A stretch of DNA of 64,000 bases from Pyropia yezoensis (GCA_009829735.1 CM020620.1:16760354-16824353); one strand, 5' to 3'; positions 10,521-22,100 are shown, counted from the first letter of the stretch. The notes: a model not told the origin generated them from the sequence alone. Numbers and translations: made by a program.

Positions 10521-11756
10521 CCCGATCTCAAATCAGGTAGGACCACCCGCTGAATTTAAGCATATAATTAAGCGGAGGAAAAGAAACTAACAAGGATTCC
10601 CTCAGTAGCGGCGAGCGAAGCGGGAAGAGCTCAACATGAAATCCCGTCTGAAATGGGGTGTCGTAGAGGGCTATAACCCCGTCTGTGACCCGGTGTGCGA
10701 TGCGTTACAGTGACCTTACGATGAGTCGGGTTGCTTGGGCATGCAGCCCTAAGTGGGTGGTAAACTTCATCTAAAGCTAAATACTAGCGAGAGACCGATA
10801 GCGTACAAGTACCGTAAGGGAAAGATGCAAATAACTTTGAAAAGAAAGTTAAACAGGGCTTGAAACCGTTAAGAGTGAAGCGAAGGAGGTCAGTGATCAT
10901 GGGGCTAGATCCCCAAGTGCCTGTCATAGGGCACCGTAGCGTTCTGGTTCCCGGGGCAGCGCCGGCCGGGGGCGGGTGTTAACAAGGAGGTGGTTGAGGG
11001 ATTGATTTCCCGCCTCTACTCCTTTCTAGCTTGCACCCCGGCCGAGGGATCCGCGACTTGTCGTGTGGGGGCGCTGTCAAAATCGCCTTCTCCACCCCGT
11101 CTTGAAACACGGACCAAGGAGTCTATCATACTCGCGAGTGTTTGGGTGGTTAAAACCCGAACGCCCAATGAAAGCAAACGGTGGCTATGCTCTGCTGCTT
11201 AGTGGGAACCCTGCTCTTATAACGGGGGGCACCATCACCCGACCCCGATCCCTTCGGGGTGGTTGGTTTTGAGGCAGAGCGAGTATGATGGGACCCGAAA
11301 GATGGTGAACTATTCCTGAGTAGGGCGAAGCCAGAGGAAACTCTGGTGGAGGCTCGTAGCGATGCTGACGTGCAAATCGCTCGTCGAACTTTGGTATAGG
11401 GGCGAAAGACTAATGGAACCATCTAGTAGCTGGTTCTCTCCAAAGTTTCCCTCAGGATAGCGGGAGCAAATGCAAGTCAGTATCATCCGGTACAGCGAAT
11501 GATTGGATGCCTCGGGGGAGTAGCTCCTTCGACCTATTCTCAAACTTTAAGTAGGTGAGGAGCCGGCAACGTTGCTTAAAACAATGAACGCCGTGCGGAC
11601 AATGATTGCTCTCAGTGGGCCGATTTTGGTAAGCAGAACTGGCGATGCGGGATGAACCGAAAGCGACGCTCAGGTGCCAAACTCCCAGCTCATTCAGACA
11701 CCAGAAAAGGTGTTGATTCATACAGACAGCAGGACGGTGGCCATAGAAGTCGGAAT

Positions 11757-11790
<34 letters not shown>

Positions 11791-12747
11791 TGGATCAGCC
11801 CTGAAAATGGATGGCGCTTAAGCGGGGAACCGAGGCGTCGCCGTTGGGGTAAATACGAAGCCTCAATGAGTAGGAGGGCGTGGGGGTTTTGAAACAAGGT
11901 ACACTCGCATGGAAGCCTTGGGCGTAAGCTCGGGTGGAGCGACCCCTAGTGTAGATCTTGGTGGTAGTATCAAATATTCAAGTGAGAACCTTGAAGACTG
12001 AAGAGGGAAAGGGTTCCACGCGAACAGCGCTTGGACGTAGGTTAGTCGGGCCTAAGAGATGGGGAAACTCCCTTTTCAAGTGCGCTCTTGCAGCGCAGTC
12101 CATCGAAAGGGAAGCGGATTAACATTCCGCCACCAGGATGTGGAAACTGTGGTTACCGCAAACTGCGGCAACGCAGCTAAAATTGGGGACGCCCGTAGGA
12201 GCTCCGAGCAGGGATCTCTTTCCTGTTTAACGCGCCCAACCCCCTGGAATCGGTTTGTCCGGAGATAGGGGGCGAAAGGGCGGAAGAGCACCGCACGTCT
12301 TGTGGTGTTCGGAACGCTTGTAATGGCCCTAGCAAACCTAGGGGAAAGCAGCCGTCTTACACTTGAGTGAGACGAGGAGTTCTCACACCTGGCCGTACCA
12401 ATAACCGCATCAGGTCCCGAAGGTGAACAGCCTCTAGTCAATAGAATAATGTAGATAAGGGAAGTCGGCATAAAAGATCCGTAACTTTGGGAAATGGATT
12501 GGCTCTAATGTTCGGGCTTGTTGGGACGCGTGGGCGTAGACGCCAATGAGCGGCAGACGTCTAGCCTCTTTGGAGGTTGGATTGACGCTGCTTGTGGGAA
12601 GAAACCGTGTCGATGGAGGCAGGAGCGCTTGCCGTTCTTGTCTCTTCCCGCTTGCGATCAACGAGCGGATTAGAACTGGTACGGACAAGGGGAATCCGAC
12701 TGTGTAATTAAAACAAAGCATTGCGACGGCCGCAAACGGTGTTGGCG

Positions 12748-12781
<34 letters not shown>

Positions 12782-12831
12782 AGTGAAGAAATTCAAACAA
12801 GCGCGGGTAATCGGCGGGAGTAACTATGCCT

Positions 12832-13281
12832 CTTAAACAAAAAATACTACCTACGGGGGTCAAAAGTGGGGGCGGCGTCTGGTGTACAAATACACGTACG
12901 AAACGCTTTTTTCCTGCTAGTCGATCTGACCTTTGTTCTTTGGACTGTGGGCGGTCAGCGGCAACGTAACCTGGTACGGGGAAGGCCTCGACGTTGAGTG
13001 CTGCATCTTGGAAGTATCTTGACACAATAAGAGAAAAGAGATTGCGCTTAATAGGGGGTTGATCTCATGGCGAGTCGACGCCGGTGTGAACTGGTGGCAA
13101 TGGCCGTCATAGAGCACGCAAATGTATGGGCTGACTTTTCCCCTCAAAAGTTGGCTTAAGGGACGTGCCATCCCACACGATAATAAAGTGTGCAGTCTGT
13201 AATAGCTCCCACAGGGCAAAGACAGACTGGGATGCAGACGGAGACGGCAAACAAAATCCGTTCTGCTTCTGGGCGCAAATG
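12832..13281 (+). ncRNA. Group I intron in 28S near L1921
   Basis: A 450-nt insertion between GTAACTATGCCT and CTTAAGGTAGCC, in the H69/domain IV hot spot. The intron ends in G and the upstream exon in T. CTTA occurs at both junctions, so the exact cut was chosen to give a terminal G. Core motifs are weaker than in the other introns; GGCGAGTCGACGCCGG at about 13068 may be P7. No ORF is recognised. Confidence 0.78.
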
Positions 13282-13309
13282 CTTAAGGTAGCCAAATGCC
13301 TCGTCATCT

Positions 13310-13693
13310 AAACTAATTGGATGAGAAAGGCTGAGTGAAAAGCTTATGCAGGCTAGTACCGGAAAACAAGAGGGGCTCTGCCACTCTGACGCTGCGACAC
13401 TCCTTGTACAGGGAAACCCTCCGCATGGAAAGGCACGTGGTACCACCCTCGCGGGGAGACTCGCGAGTGGGATCCCGGGTAATGACCGGAGCCGATGGTA
13501 AAAACCCACGTGACCGATGGGGTGACCCTTTGGCGAGACGCTAAGTTGTGGGACATTACCCTCTCACAATACGCATCCGTCGCAGAGACTGAACAGGAGT
13601 GGGCTCGGGTCGATGGCCAGCCAGCCTTCGTCCAGGGGCTTAAGATATATTCCGGGTCTCAGGGATGGAAAAAAAAACCTGGGGAACTACCAG
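13310..13693 (+). ncRNA. Group I intron in 28S near L1949
   Basis: A 384-nt insertion between CCTCGTCATCT and AATTAGTGACGCGC; removing it restores the conserved sequence exactly. R-like GCAGAGACTGAACAG is at about 13581 and S-like AAGATATATTCC at about 13642. It lies only 28 nt after the previous intron. No ORF is present. Confidence 0.9.
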
Positions 13694-13730
<37 letters not shown>

Positions 13731-13788
13731 ACTGTCCCTATCTACTATCTAGCGAAGCCACAGCCAAGGGAACGGGCTTGAAAGAGTG

Positions 13789-13828
<40 letters not shown>

Positions 13829-14205
13829 ACTTTGTGAGATGAGTTGGCACGTGTAGTCTAAGAGGGAGGGGCGACTCCACCGTGAAATACCTCTACTCCC
13901 AAGCTTGTTTTACTCACTCCGGCGAGCAGGGACGGGTGGCAACACCTTTTTTCTAGGATTAAAACCTCTTCGGGGGTGGACCTGCGCGGAGGACATTGTC
14001 AGGTGGGGAGTTTGGCTGGGGCGGCACATCTGTTAACAGATAACGCAGGTGTCCTAAGATGAGCTCAGTGAGAACAGAAATCTCACGTAGAACAAAAGGG
14101 TAAAAGCTCATTTGATTTGATTTTCAGCACGAATACAAACTGTGAAAGCATGGCCTATCGATCCTTTTGATCTTCAAGGTTTGAAGCAAGAGGTGTCAGA
14201 AAAGT

Positions 14206-14643
14206 TAACACGCGTTGTTGTAGCTTTTATGAGCGGACTCAAAGTGTTCCGCTAGTCCCCCCTCGGACCGCCACTTACAAAAGGACTGGGGAGGGGGCGA
14301 CACTGTCAAATTGTGGGGACTCCCTAAAGCCTGTCTCTACCAAGCGAGGGCGGCGAAAGCCCCTGATGGCCGTGGTAATGACCTAGGGTATGGTAAAAGC
14401 GAAACAGGATGACATAACAATGGGCAATCCGCAGCCAATTGTTACGGCCTTTTCTTCTTGGAGAAGAGCTATGGATGCAGTTCAACGACTAGATGGCAGT
14501 GGGCTGACGGTGTCTACAAAAACGGCACCCCTTCGGCTTGAGATATAGTCTTGCCCACGTGAAAGCGTGCCTGCAGATGAACGCCACCATGTATGGCCGG
14601 AGCTGCAGGAGACCGCACTTAACGTGCAGTCGGGAATTGACAG
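14206..14643 (+). ncRNA. Group I intron in 28S near L2437
   Basis: A 438-nt insertion between GTCAGAAAAGT and TACCACAGGGAT in the peptidyl-transferase region. The core is canonical: GGGCAATCCGCAGCCAATTG at about 14421, GTTCAACGACTAGATGG at about 14478 and GAGATATAGTCTTGCCC at about 14539. No ORF is present. Only 12 nt of exon separate it from the next intron. Confidence 0.93.
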
Positions 14644-14655
14644 TACCACAGGGAT

Positions 14656-15201
14656 GAACAAAAACACACAATTGTGGCAATCATACAGTCGTATTATATT
14701 ATCGTCCCAGGCGGGTGCGCCTCTCTCACCCGTCTAGTCCGGCCTCGATGCGCACAAATGCCTGCGTGGATGCGCCGTGATTAAGGAAACGTGCTCCTGG
14801 TAGTGTTTTCATAGGGTGCTTCTTGTCGGGCAACACATCTGGATACGAAGAACTACCGGAAAGACAACGGTACCAAGTGACTGGGGTTACGCCCCATTCA
14901 TGAAGGCAAAACAAAAAAAGGTGTCGGGTAATAATCCGTTTGTATAGGGACAATCCGCAGCTGACTTGGCTCCCTGTTTACCCACTCGATAGGGTGCGCA
15001 TAGCTTAGCGGTTCTACGCTCGGTAAGATGTGGGTTGGTGGCCTGTCCCTTTGGGACAGCGCACTGGCTTAAGGTACGGGCTACTCCCACCGGAGACGGT
15101 GTCCTTGTCTACCTCGGGTAACACGCCTCGGGAGAAGCAAAGAGGGTGCAAATAAAAACTGGTAGTGGGGAAGTCCCTACCAGAGTCACCTTGTACAGCG
15201 G
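14656..15201 (+). ncRNA. Group I intron in 28S at L2449
   Basis: A 546-nt insertion between ACCACAGGGAT and AACTGGCTTGC, inside the universal GGGATAACTGGC sequence. Q-like GGGACAATCCGCAGCTGAC is at about 14947. The intron ends in G. No endonuclease ORF is seen. Confidence 0.92.
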
Positions 15202-15336
15202 AACTGGCTTGCAACAGCCAAGCGTTCACAGCGACGTTGCTTTTTGATCCTTCGATGTCGGCTCTTCCAATCATTGCGAAGCAGAATTCGCCAAGTGTTG
15301 GATTGTTCACCCACTAATAGGGAACGTGAGCTGGGT

Positions 15337-16547
15337 TAACATAATACAGTCCGCTGTCGGAATGCAGCTGTGGTACTGTGTGTTTGGAGATAGCCTTTGT
15401 TTCGCCGTCATGGCTGACCAGTCTGGTACGACTAATGTTTGCATTGCTGAACGATTCGAAGCAATCTGCGATGCTCTTAAGCATAATTGACACATCGTAC
15501 GTTCATACTGTTCCTTCTCACGCGCGTCAGGTATACTGTCCTGATATGGACCCATCAGAGCCGTACTTGTTTACTCATCTTCGGTTTGTGGTTCTATCTT
15601 GGGTTACGGCTCGTACACCGACCCGCAGTGGGGTTTTTCATGCACTTCAGATTACTCGAGGTAACGATGGTCGCCGCGACATTCCTTCGACTATATTTCA
15701 GCACCTTGGGGCAGCCTGGACGCAGAAAAAAGTAGAGGCTAAGTGGATTGTGTGCTATTTTCATGACATTCATCCTGACAGGTTGAAATCAGGGTAGGAG
15801 CTCTTTGAGTGCTCCCACAGGTGTATCGTTGCCAACTGTATCGACCCGTCGTGCCTTACTTGGCAATGTAAAGCGGATAATCAGAGTAGTGGTCAGCCAT
15901 GTTGCATGAGGATTTGCGTCCACATGTCGTGCGGTCGTCGATTGTGCACTTGTCAGAACATACATTCGCCGAGCTGTCGATAGTCGGTTGTCTTTTGCCC
16001 AACAGCTGGAAGCTGAGCGCCTATGTCTTGTATCGCAGTTGAACGGTCGGGATCTCTCACACCCGCCGTTTGTCGCCGGAGGCGACCATAGGGCTTTGAT
16101 TGAACTTCTGGCTTGACTAGTAGAGGATGGATAGAGATCGTCAAATTGCGGGAAAACGCTTAGAGCTTCAAACTACCAAGTGCGTGCCGAAAGGCATAGA
16201 TGCAGCCAGTGATGGTTGTCGCATGGCTTGAGTCCATCAAGATCTGTCAAAAGGTTTGAGGATTGGGCAATCCGCAGCCAAGCCCCTAAGGCTCTTTCAG
16301 GGCTATGGGGAAGGTTCAACGACTGTAAGGCGTACCGTATGAAAAATAGGAAGATACAGTCTAGCCCCACTGGAAACAGTGCCAGAGTTAGTAGGCCGCC
16401 GTGGTTCCGTCCTCTTTCACACACATATACACCACCCGGCTGAGTCGCTCTACAGGGGGGAGCTGCACACTGGTGGAAATGCCTTTGTGACTTGGACAAC
16501 GCAGCTATGCTTTGCATACCTGCCCCTCCGACCCCCCGGTATCAGCG
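15337..16547 (+). ncRNA. Group I intron in 28S at L2563, carrying an endonuclease remnant
   Basis: A 1,211-nt insertion between GTGAGCTGGGT and TTAGACCGTCGTGAG; the flanks join to the conserved sequence. The core lies at the 3' side: GGGCAATCCGCAGCCAAGCC at about 16265, GGTTCAACGACTGTAAGG at about 16313 and AAGATACAGTCTAGCCCC at about 16351. The first 650 nt hold a His-Cys box homing endonuclease frame, which explains the length compared with 384-546 nt for its neighbours. Confidence 0.94.
15435..15983 (+). pseudogene. His-Cys box homing endonuclease broken by an in-frame TAG
   Basis: The first ATG is at 15435; the frame is open from 15345. It runs to a TAG at 15795-15797, then continues in the same frame to a second stop at 15981-15983. 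The part after the TAG encodes a Cys/His-rich cluster (SHRC, then NCIDPSC and further CC/C/H residues) matching the zinc-binding and catalytic His-Cys box of I-PpoI-like nucleases. The part before the TAG holds the variable N-terminal DNA-binding half. Total length, about 180-200 codons, is normal for the family. The usual catalytic Asn region is altered and the stop removes the whole box, so the product is probably inactive unless the codon is read through or edited. Confidence 0.72.
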
Positions 16548-16584
<37 letters not shown>

Positions 16585-16690
16585 ATGTGTCGTTGTCGCA
16601 ACAGTAATCCAACGCAGTACGAGAGGAACTGTTTGTTTACATAATTGGTCTTTGCGCCCGGCGGAACCGCCGTTGGGCCCGTCCAGCGAT

Positions 16691-17708
16691 CCTGCCGAGC
16701 GGGCGCGCCACGACTAGTCAACCCCCTAGTAGATAGGGTTGGCCAACACGCTGGGCATGTCGAGGGTCCCGCCTCAGGCATGTCTGACATGTGTTCTAGG
16801 GCGTGTCACGCCTCACGCCCAATATGGCCGGGTGCGTTTTCCGTGTTTCACATGAACAAGAACGCTCCGGTTGGGAAAAACGCTAGCGCGCGAGGGAACG
16901 ACGCCATCGGAAGGCCCGTAACAAGTGACTTTTGTCAGTTGTCTGTACTGTACTGTACACACGACTGACAATCGCGTCGGAACCTGCTGGCCAGTCCAGC
17001 TTCAAGAGGCCGTGGGCCCCGGACAATCGGCCGAGCCCCAATCATTGCACATTAAAAGGTCCTTTTATTGGAAAGGGGGGGCTGCATATGAATTTAGTGA
17101 AGGCGTGTTCAGCGTGTTCTCGGTGTTTTGCGTGTCTCAACGCGTGTTTTACGAGGTCACGCGTCACGCCCACCAAAACTAAGCGCGTTTGCCAACCCCA
17201 GGGACACGTATCCGTGGGGTGCGTTAGGACTGGAACTGCGAAGGTTCAGCGAATAAATGGGTCACAGAGAGGCCCACCAGGAGCAATGGAGAGGCCTTGC
17301 TTTTGGGCCAGCAGATGACGCGTCCGGCGGGGAGATACAAGTCGCGAGCTCTTCCACGTCAGGCAAACGAGATGATTGGAGTTCCCGGGTCTGGTGGCTG
17401 GAGTCCGACGTAGTGTTCGGACCACCCCCGCCCAGGCCAATGGAACAGTGTCTAAATAGACACCGCAAACGACGCACGTTCTTTTCCGGGCATTATATAG
17501 AAAAGCACGATAGCGACAACTTGTGCCCCTCGATAAACCGGAATCTCATCCGGCGTGTGGTCCAAGGGTGATTCTTTGAGGACCGCAATGTTATTGGATT
17601 GGTCTTCAAGGAGCATTCAGACGCAAGGATCTCAAACACGAGGTTGGCTCGTGACCGGCCTCATTCGAGTCTCAGTTCATAGGTACGATGTCGCTGTACT
17701 TGTATTTG
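16691..17708. other. Post-28S spacer with a small hairpin
   Basis: No gene is recognised. A near-perfect inverted repeat pairs 16933-16942 (TGTCAGTTGT) with 16961-16970 (ACGACTGACA) around CTGTACTGTACTGTACAC; it could be a processing or termination hairpin. AT-rich patches and CACGCGT-like words occur around 17095-17165. Confidence 0.4.
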
Positions 17709-18485
17709 TCAACGCCCCCGCAGCGCCGCCTCCACTTCGACCGGGCTGACGTTAAACGCCTCCACCGCAATGGTGTCGGCGAGGCGGTCGAGCACCCACG
17801 CCGCCCCCGTGGCCGGATCCACCCGCGCCAGGTCCCCCGTGTGCAGCCACCCGTCCCCTTCAAGGGCGGCGGCGGGGGCGGTGGCGTTGCCCACATAGCC
17901 GTCGATGTGCATGAGGCTCCGGAAGAGGAGCTCCCCCGCTCCCCCGGGGGGACATCCCCGTGCGTCGCGTCGGTGGCCATCACCCACAGCTCCACCCCCA
18001 CCAGGGGAGTGCCGACGCTGCGGCCGAGGCGGCCAATGGCGCCGCCGCCGCTGCTTTCGCCGCCGCCGCCGCCGAGGCGTGCGTATATGACATCTGAGGA
18101 GGAGGTGAGGACAAGGAGCCCTTCGGAGGAGCCGTAGATCTGCTCCACTGGCACGCCGAGGCGGTCGGCCACCGCCACCTTCAGCGCCGCCCTTGTCGGC
18201 GCGGGAAGAACAGCAGCGTGGCCACACGGTGGGCGGCGACGGCGGCAAGGAGCGGCACCACCCCCGGCGAGCGCAGCACCACCCCCGTGCCGCGCACGTA
18301 GGGCACGAGAAGGGCGTAAAAGAAAGCGCCCGTAATGTAGTACATCGAAAAGGGCGCCGCGCAGACCGCCCCCGGCAGCATCACCCCGCGGGTGGCGAGC
18401 GCTACCACACACCCGGCGAGGGCGCGGAGGGAGAGGCCCACCAACTTTGGCGGGCACGTCGTGCCCGACAAGTGGGGCATCAGCA
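17709..18485 (-). pseudogene. AMP-binding (4-coumarate-CoA ligase/acyl-CoA synthetase-like) gene fragment
   Basis: Three minus-strand frames together show motifs of adenylate-forming enzymes in correct order. LSGTTCPPKLVG at about 18478-18443 matches the A3 phosphate-binding loop. QIYGSSEG at about 18140 matches A5. GWLHTGDLARVDPATGA and VLDRLADTIAVEAFNVSP at about 17860-17750 match A7-A8 and the hinge. Frame changes occur near 18205 (with loss of roughly 45 residues) and near 17945 in a CCCCCGGGGGG run. The enzyme's N-terminal third is absent, because similarity stops exactly where the repeat at 18486 begins. The C-terminal lysine-bearing subdomain is also missing. It is a doubly truncated relic; substrate cannot be inferred. 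Confidence 0.75.
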
Positions 18486-19054
18486 CTGTGGTATAAAACT
18501 CGATCCTCTCAGACACGTGTCAGTAATCTTCAGGGGATAGCGATAGGTAACACAGCAAGGGTAACTACAAGAGTGGTATGCCTGTTGCCCCACGTGCCTG
18601 CTGGCAGCGCCAACAGATACGCACAGTAGTGCACACGGGGAAGAGGAAAGCAAACGCGCAGTTGTCTTTTTCCTTGAGGGCGCGGGCCAAGAACGCCTCG
18701 CTGTCCCTCATAACGGGCATCTGAGGGAGCCTTGGCACGTTGGCCAGGTAGCCCCCCCCCTACTCCCAAGTGGCCCCGACCCGAGTCTAACCTCGTCAGG
18801 TTGGGGGCCACTATCACTACTAATTCTATTCTCCCTCACTAATCTCACACTCAATTTCTCTCAAATCAAGTCCCTCACAAACATGCAAAAACCCATCAGA
18901 AGTCCCTCTCTCACGTGTGGGTAGCGTTGTCCACCGCATCCCAGTGCCGGGCACGGGCCAGGGCCGCCAACCATTCCCAGACGGCGGGTGTGTCCAGGCA
19001 CCTGGTGTCCCTTGGTCGCCATCACGGGTCGTCGCCAAGTCAGGGCCAGGGATG
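18486..19054 (+). repeat. ~570-bp repeat, copy 1 (inverted copy at 37587-38175)
   Basis: It begins CTGTGGTATAAAACTCGATCC and ends CAGTCAGGGCCAGGGATG-like. The reverse complement of 37587-38175 matches along the whole length with small indels, including the block AGTGGCCCCGACCCGAGTC and AATCTCACACTCAATTTC. It holds no coding frame. Size and lack of ORFs fit a solo LTR or non-autonomous element; no target duplication is evident. Its left end truncates the AMP-binding pseudogene. Confidence 0.8.
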
Positions 19055-20480
19055 GAACATATCTCCCTCCCTAGTTCGGCATGTGCTCGGGCCGTACCAG
19101 GTGCCACCGTGCACAGCCTCGAGCACGACCACACCAGTGCCGAGGTCTAGCGTCTTCATCCTGAGCCGTGATCACCTTCCCCCGGCCCTCGCCTCCTCTT
19201 TCCTTCACCTTGGCCTTCCCGTTCCCCTAGGTTCTGAACGGTTTGTCCAGCTCCGAGATTCAGGTTGAGCCCGTGGCTGCGGTGGCGGGTTATGCAGAGG
19301 AGAGCTCAGGTAATCGTGGTCCTCTCCTGCCTCCGGTTCCTCGTGTGTCGGCGCGGACATCGGTCGTTACGGCGGAGGAGGCGGAGCAAGTGCCCCCGGC
19401 TCCGGCGTCGCGCCTGGTCGAGACCCCCCCGGTGGGTCTCCCGGAGATGCTTCTCGGTCACGATCCCCTCGCGGCCCGCCGCGACACCACGGTGATCGGG
19501 AGCGTCAGAGCGGTCCGGTGCCTGTACGACTGCCTGGCTGTAGCACAATAGGGAACCGTCGCACCTCCACTCTCAGGCAACACTGACCAGGGGGAATTGG
19601 CACCAATGTCGCCGGGAGGCCAAGGTTGCTGCTCTTGGAGCGCAAGCCACGGGACCAGGATGGGAGCCCAAATGGGAGAGGTTCGTTGTTCTACCATGGC
19701 CGGCGGTGGATTCGCCGCCGGCCCCGTAGTTATAAACCGTCGGAGACACCACTAACTACCCTCCACCCCAAGATGCAAGTCCCTCTGGTCATACGTAACT
19801 CGCAGATACCGTGACCAATACGGACTCCCAAATTGAAAGTTAAGGGATAGAAGTAGTCCCCCTAGGGTCACAATACGGTCATCCATATCGCTACTTATCC
19901 CCCCCTTAGATTCGGCCCGGCCTCGGGTCGATTTGCATTCGGCTTTCCGAATGTAAGTGTGTCGCGCGACCGTTTACCAGTCGGGTGGGGCTTGGTGCCC
20001 TGTCGCGGCAGACACCCCTTTTCGGGGTTGATTGAGGGGGATGCCCCACTCTGTCTGGCGTGCAAACGATCCGTTTTCCGGACGGTTGAATTCCCGATGC
20101 GGGTTTTGTGTCACGACCCCCCCCTTCTGGGGAGTGGTGCAAGCGGATCCGCCACCAGGCATCTGGTGGTAGGGGAGCCCCTCTCGTGTGGACGAGTGAG
20201 GGGGGGGTGGGGACTGCCCGCGTTTCGCGGGGGCGGTTGCAGGGTGACCCCCTCGATTACCCCGTGTGGGGGCGTGGCCCTGGCGCACGTGCCTGGGTGG
20301 AGCGTCCTCGTAGCTCTGTAAGTGCGGGCCGTCCCGCGTTTCCGTATCACCCGTGCCAGGCCTTGTGGTCATAGGCGCGGGTGCCCGCGCTTCCCTGGCT
20401 CGTCCCTGTTCTCCCACCGTACCGGGTGGAGCTGGCTGCGGCTTGTTGGCACGGGGGACCCCTGCTGCCCCGGGTTCACC
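19055..20480. other. Unassigned region, probably including the 3' LTR of element A
   Basis: No known gene. Element A (minus strand) should end here. A pyrimidine run (ACCCCCCCCTTCTGG, about 20115) preceded by TTTTGTGTCA would read on the minus strand as a polypurine tract followed by a TG start, but the other LTR end could not be located. A 102-codon open frame at 19243-19551 shows no recognisable domain. Confidence 0.3.
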
Positions 20481-22100
20481 ATGTCTGACCCCCAGGTACC
20501 CGGGGGTGAGGACGAACTCCTGCTCGAGGAGGAGATGGAGGACGACGGGCCCGTCGCTCCTACTGCCGCCGAGTGCTTCCTGCCGAGTTCGTCGAGGGAC
20601 GACGAGGATAACGTAATCGTCCTCGTGTCGGCGGCTAGTCCGACGGGCGGGCTGTCGCCGGTGTGCAAAAGCACGACGGCACCGTCGGGTGGCGGTCAAC
20701 CGCGTGTGTCGGCGCCTCTTCGTACTCCTCCGGCTGCTCGGATGGGGCCTGGTGCCAGTGCCGGCTCGAATTGTCCTCAAGGTGGTGCGGCCGTTGACGT
20801 GGGAGGTAGTGGCGGCGCCCCGCCCGGTGCGGCCGGTCAATATGGGGCGGGTGCCCGCCCGGCCGGTGCTCCGGCCGCGGTAGCGGTAGAAGTGCCTCCC
20901 CCTTCCGTCGCCGGCGTGACGTAGTCGGATCGGGTCGGAGGTGGTGCATTACCCGCGGAGCCGCGGGCTGCGGTCGGTCAAGATGTACATTCTCCGATGG
21001 CAGTGGGCACCGGGAGCTACTCTGGGCGAATGCCCGCCCTTCTCCTTCCTCCTCGGCCCCGCGCGCCTGCGGTGCCGGCACATCTGCCGGTTGGGCTTCC
21101 GCCGGCGCCGGCGATCCTTCCAGGTCCGGCCTGGGTTGCCCCGCTGGGTGGCGGCGTCGCCTCTGTGGTGGGACACCCCCTTACGTCGGTCTCCGACTTG
21201 GTGGCTCGAGTTCGTAGCCTGACCGTTCAAGAGCCCATGGAATCTGCTGGCCGGTTGCGGGTGGACTTCCACCCGCCGAGCCACCGTGGAGGTTCTTCCC
21301 GTCGCGTCAAGCTGGACCCGTGTTGGGAGCGGGAGTTGGCGCGGCTGGTCACCCAGCCGAATGCGGTCCGGGTTGAGCATCATTGGATACTGAGTCAGCC
21401 GGACGACCGGCATGCCCAACTCTGGCGCACCCGGGTCGGACGGGTTGAGGTCTTCCTCAACCCCTCGTTCGGGGTATGCGACTTGGTTGCTCCCACGTTG
21501 CCGCGGGACGTTGACGACCCTTCCAGCGCTCGGGGGGTTGCGGCTGCTGTGACCCCCGTTGCGTTCGGGCAGACCGCACCCGATACCATCCGGTATCCCG
21601 GCTTCGAGTACTTCCCGGGGGTAACCCCGTATTTGACGTTGCCGGCGCCCTTCCGGCCCATACCTGGGCAGAAGTCGGCGTCGAGCTGGCGTCGCAACCA
21701 TGGTGTCATGGCGGATGCGTTTTGCACCGACATAAAGTGTGCGTTGCAAACCAGAAACGGTCGCACGCCGGTGTATACTCTAGTGCGCCCGCCCTTATGG
21801 CAGGAGGGGTGGGAACCCGCCCCGGCCTTCTGGCTTGGCACCGGCCCGTGCCTCCGATATTTCGGTAGCGTGTTGGCCTCTCGGTCCGTACACACGTTGC
21901 AGGGTACCTTCACCCTGGAGGTCACCCTCGGGCAGGCTTCTTCCTTCCTGTTGTCCGTTCGCCGCCAGGGTCGGCTGTTTCATCTTCCGACGGGTGTCCG
22001 TCGGCGCATTGGGGAGCTGGGCGTTGACGCCATCGCTGCCGAGACGGGGTTGGCCCGTGAGTTTGAGGCCCTCTTGGCTGTTCACGATGCCGTGAGCTAG
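20481..22100 (+). pseudogene. Element A antisense ORF 1 (one in-frame TAG)
   Basis: ATG at 20481; the frame stays open to TAG at 22098 except for one TAG at 20922-20924. The first part is acidic and low-complexity (DELLLEEEMEDDG near the start). The second (20925-22097) is a compact basic/hydrophobic region containing PLWQEGWE and FGSVL, then an LLSVRRQGRLFHLP segment. It lies on the strand opposite element A's pol, downstream of its chromodomain. The C-terminal 75 residues resemble the same part of element B's antisense ORF (31707-32798) in spacing and key residues (FGSV, LEV, QRRG/VRRQG, HLP). No known family is recognised. Function unknown. Confidence 0.5.

Larger units (their letters stand above)
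10521..16690 (+). rRNA. 28S large-subunit rRNA gene (five group I introns; 3' end missing or diverged)
   Basis: The gene starts at CCCGATCTCAAATCAGGTAGGACCACCCGCTG. Domains I-VI are followed through the D regions, the 1067-loop area, H69 (GTAACTATG), the peptidyl-transferase ring and the sarcin-ricin loop (AGTACGAGAGGAAC at about 16618). Five insertions interrupt domains IV-V. Removing their 3,029 nt leaves about 3.1 kb. After TTGGTCTTTGCGCCCGG (about 16645) a short helix-like stretch remains, then the near-universal terminal block (GAACGCCTCTAAG and flanks) is not found. The unit therefore appears truncated or rearranged there, and the 3' coordinate is where recognisable similarity stops. 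Confidence 0.9.

Noticed and set aside
20949..21749. Minus-strand 266-codon ORF inside element A's antisense ORF
   Set aside because: Composition is Arg/Gly-rich with no motif; it is the mirror of the plus-strand frame that has the element B counterpart.
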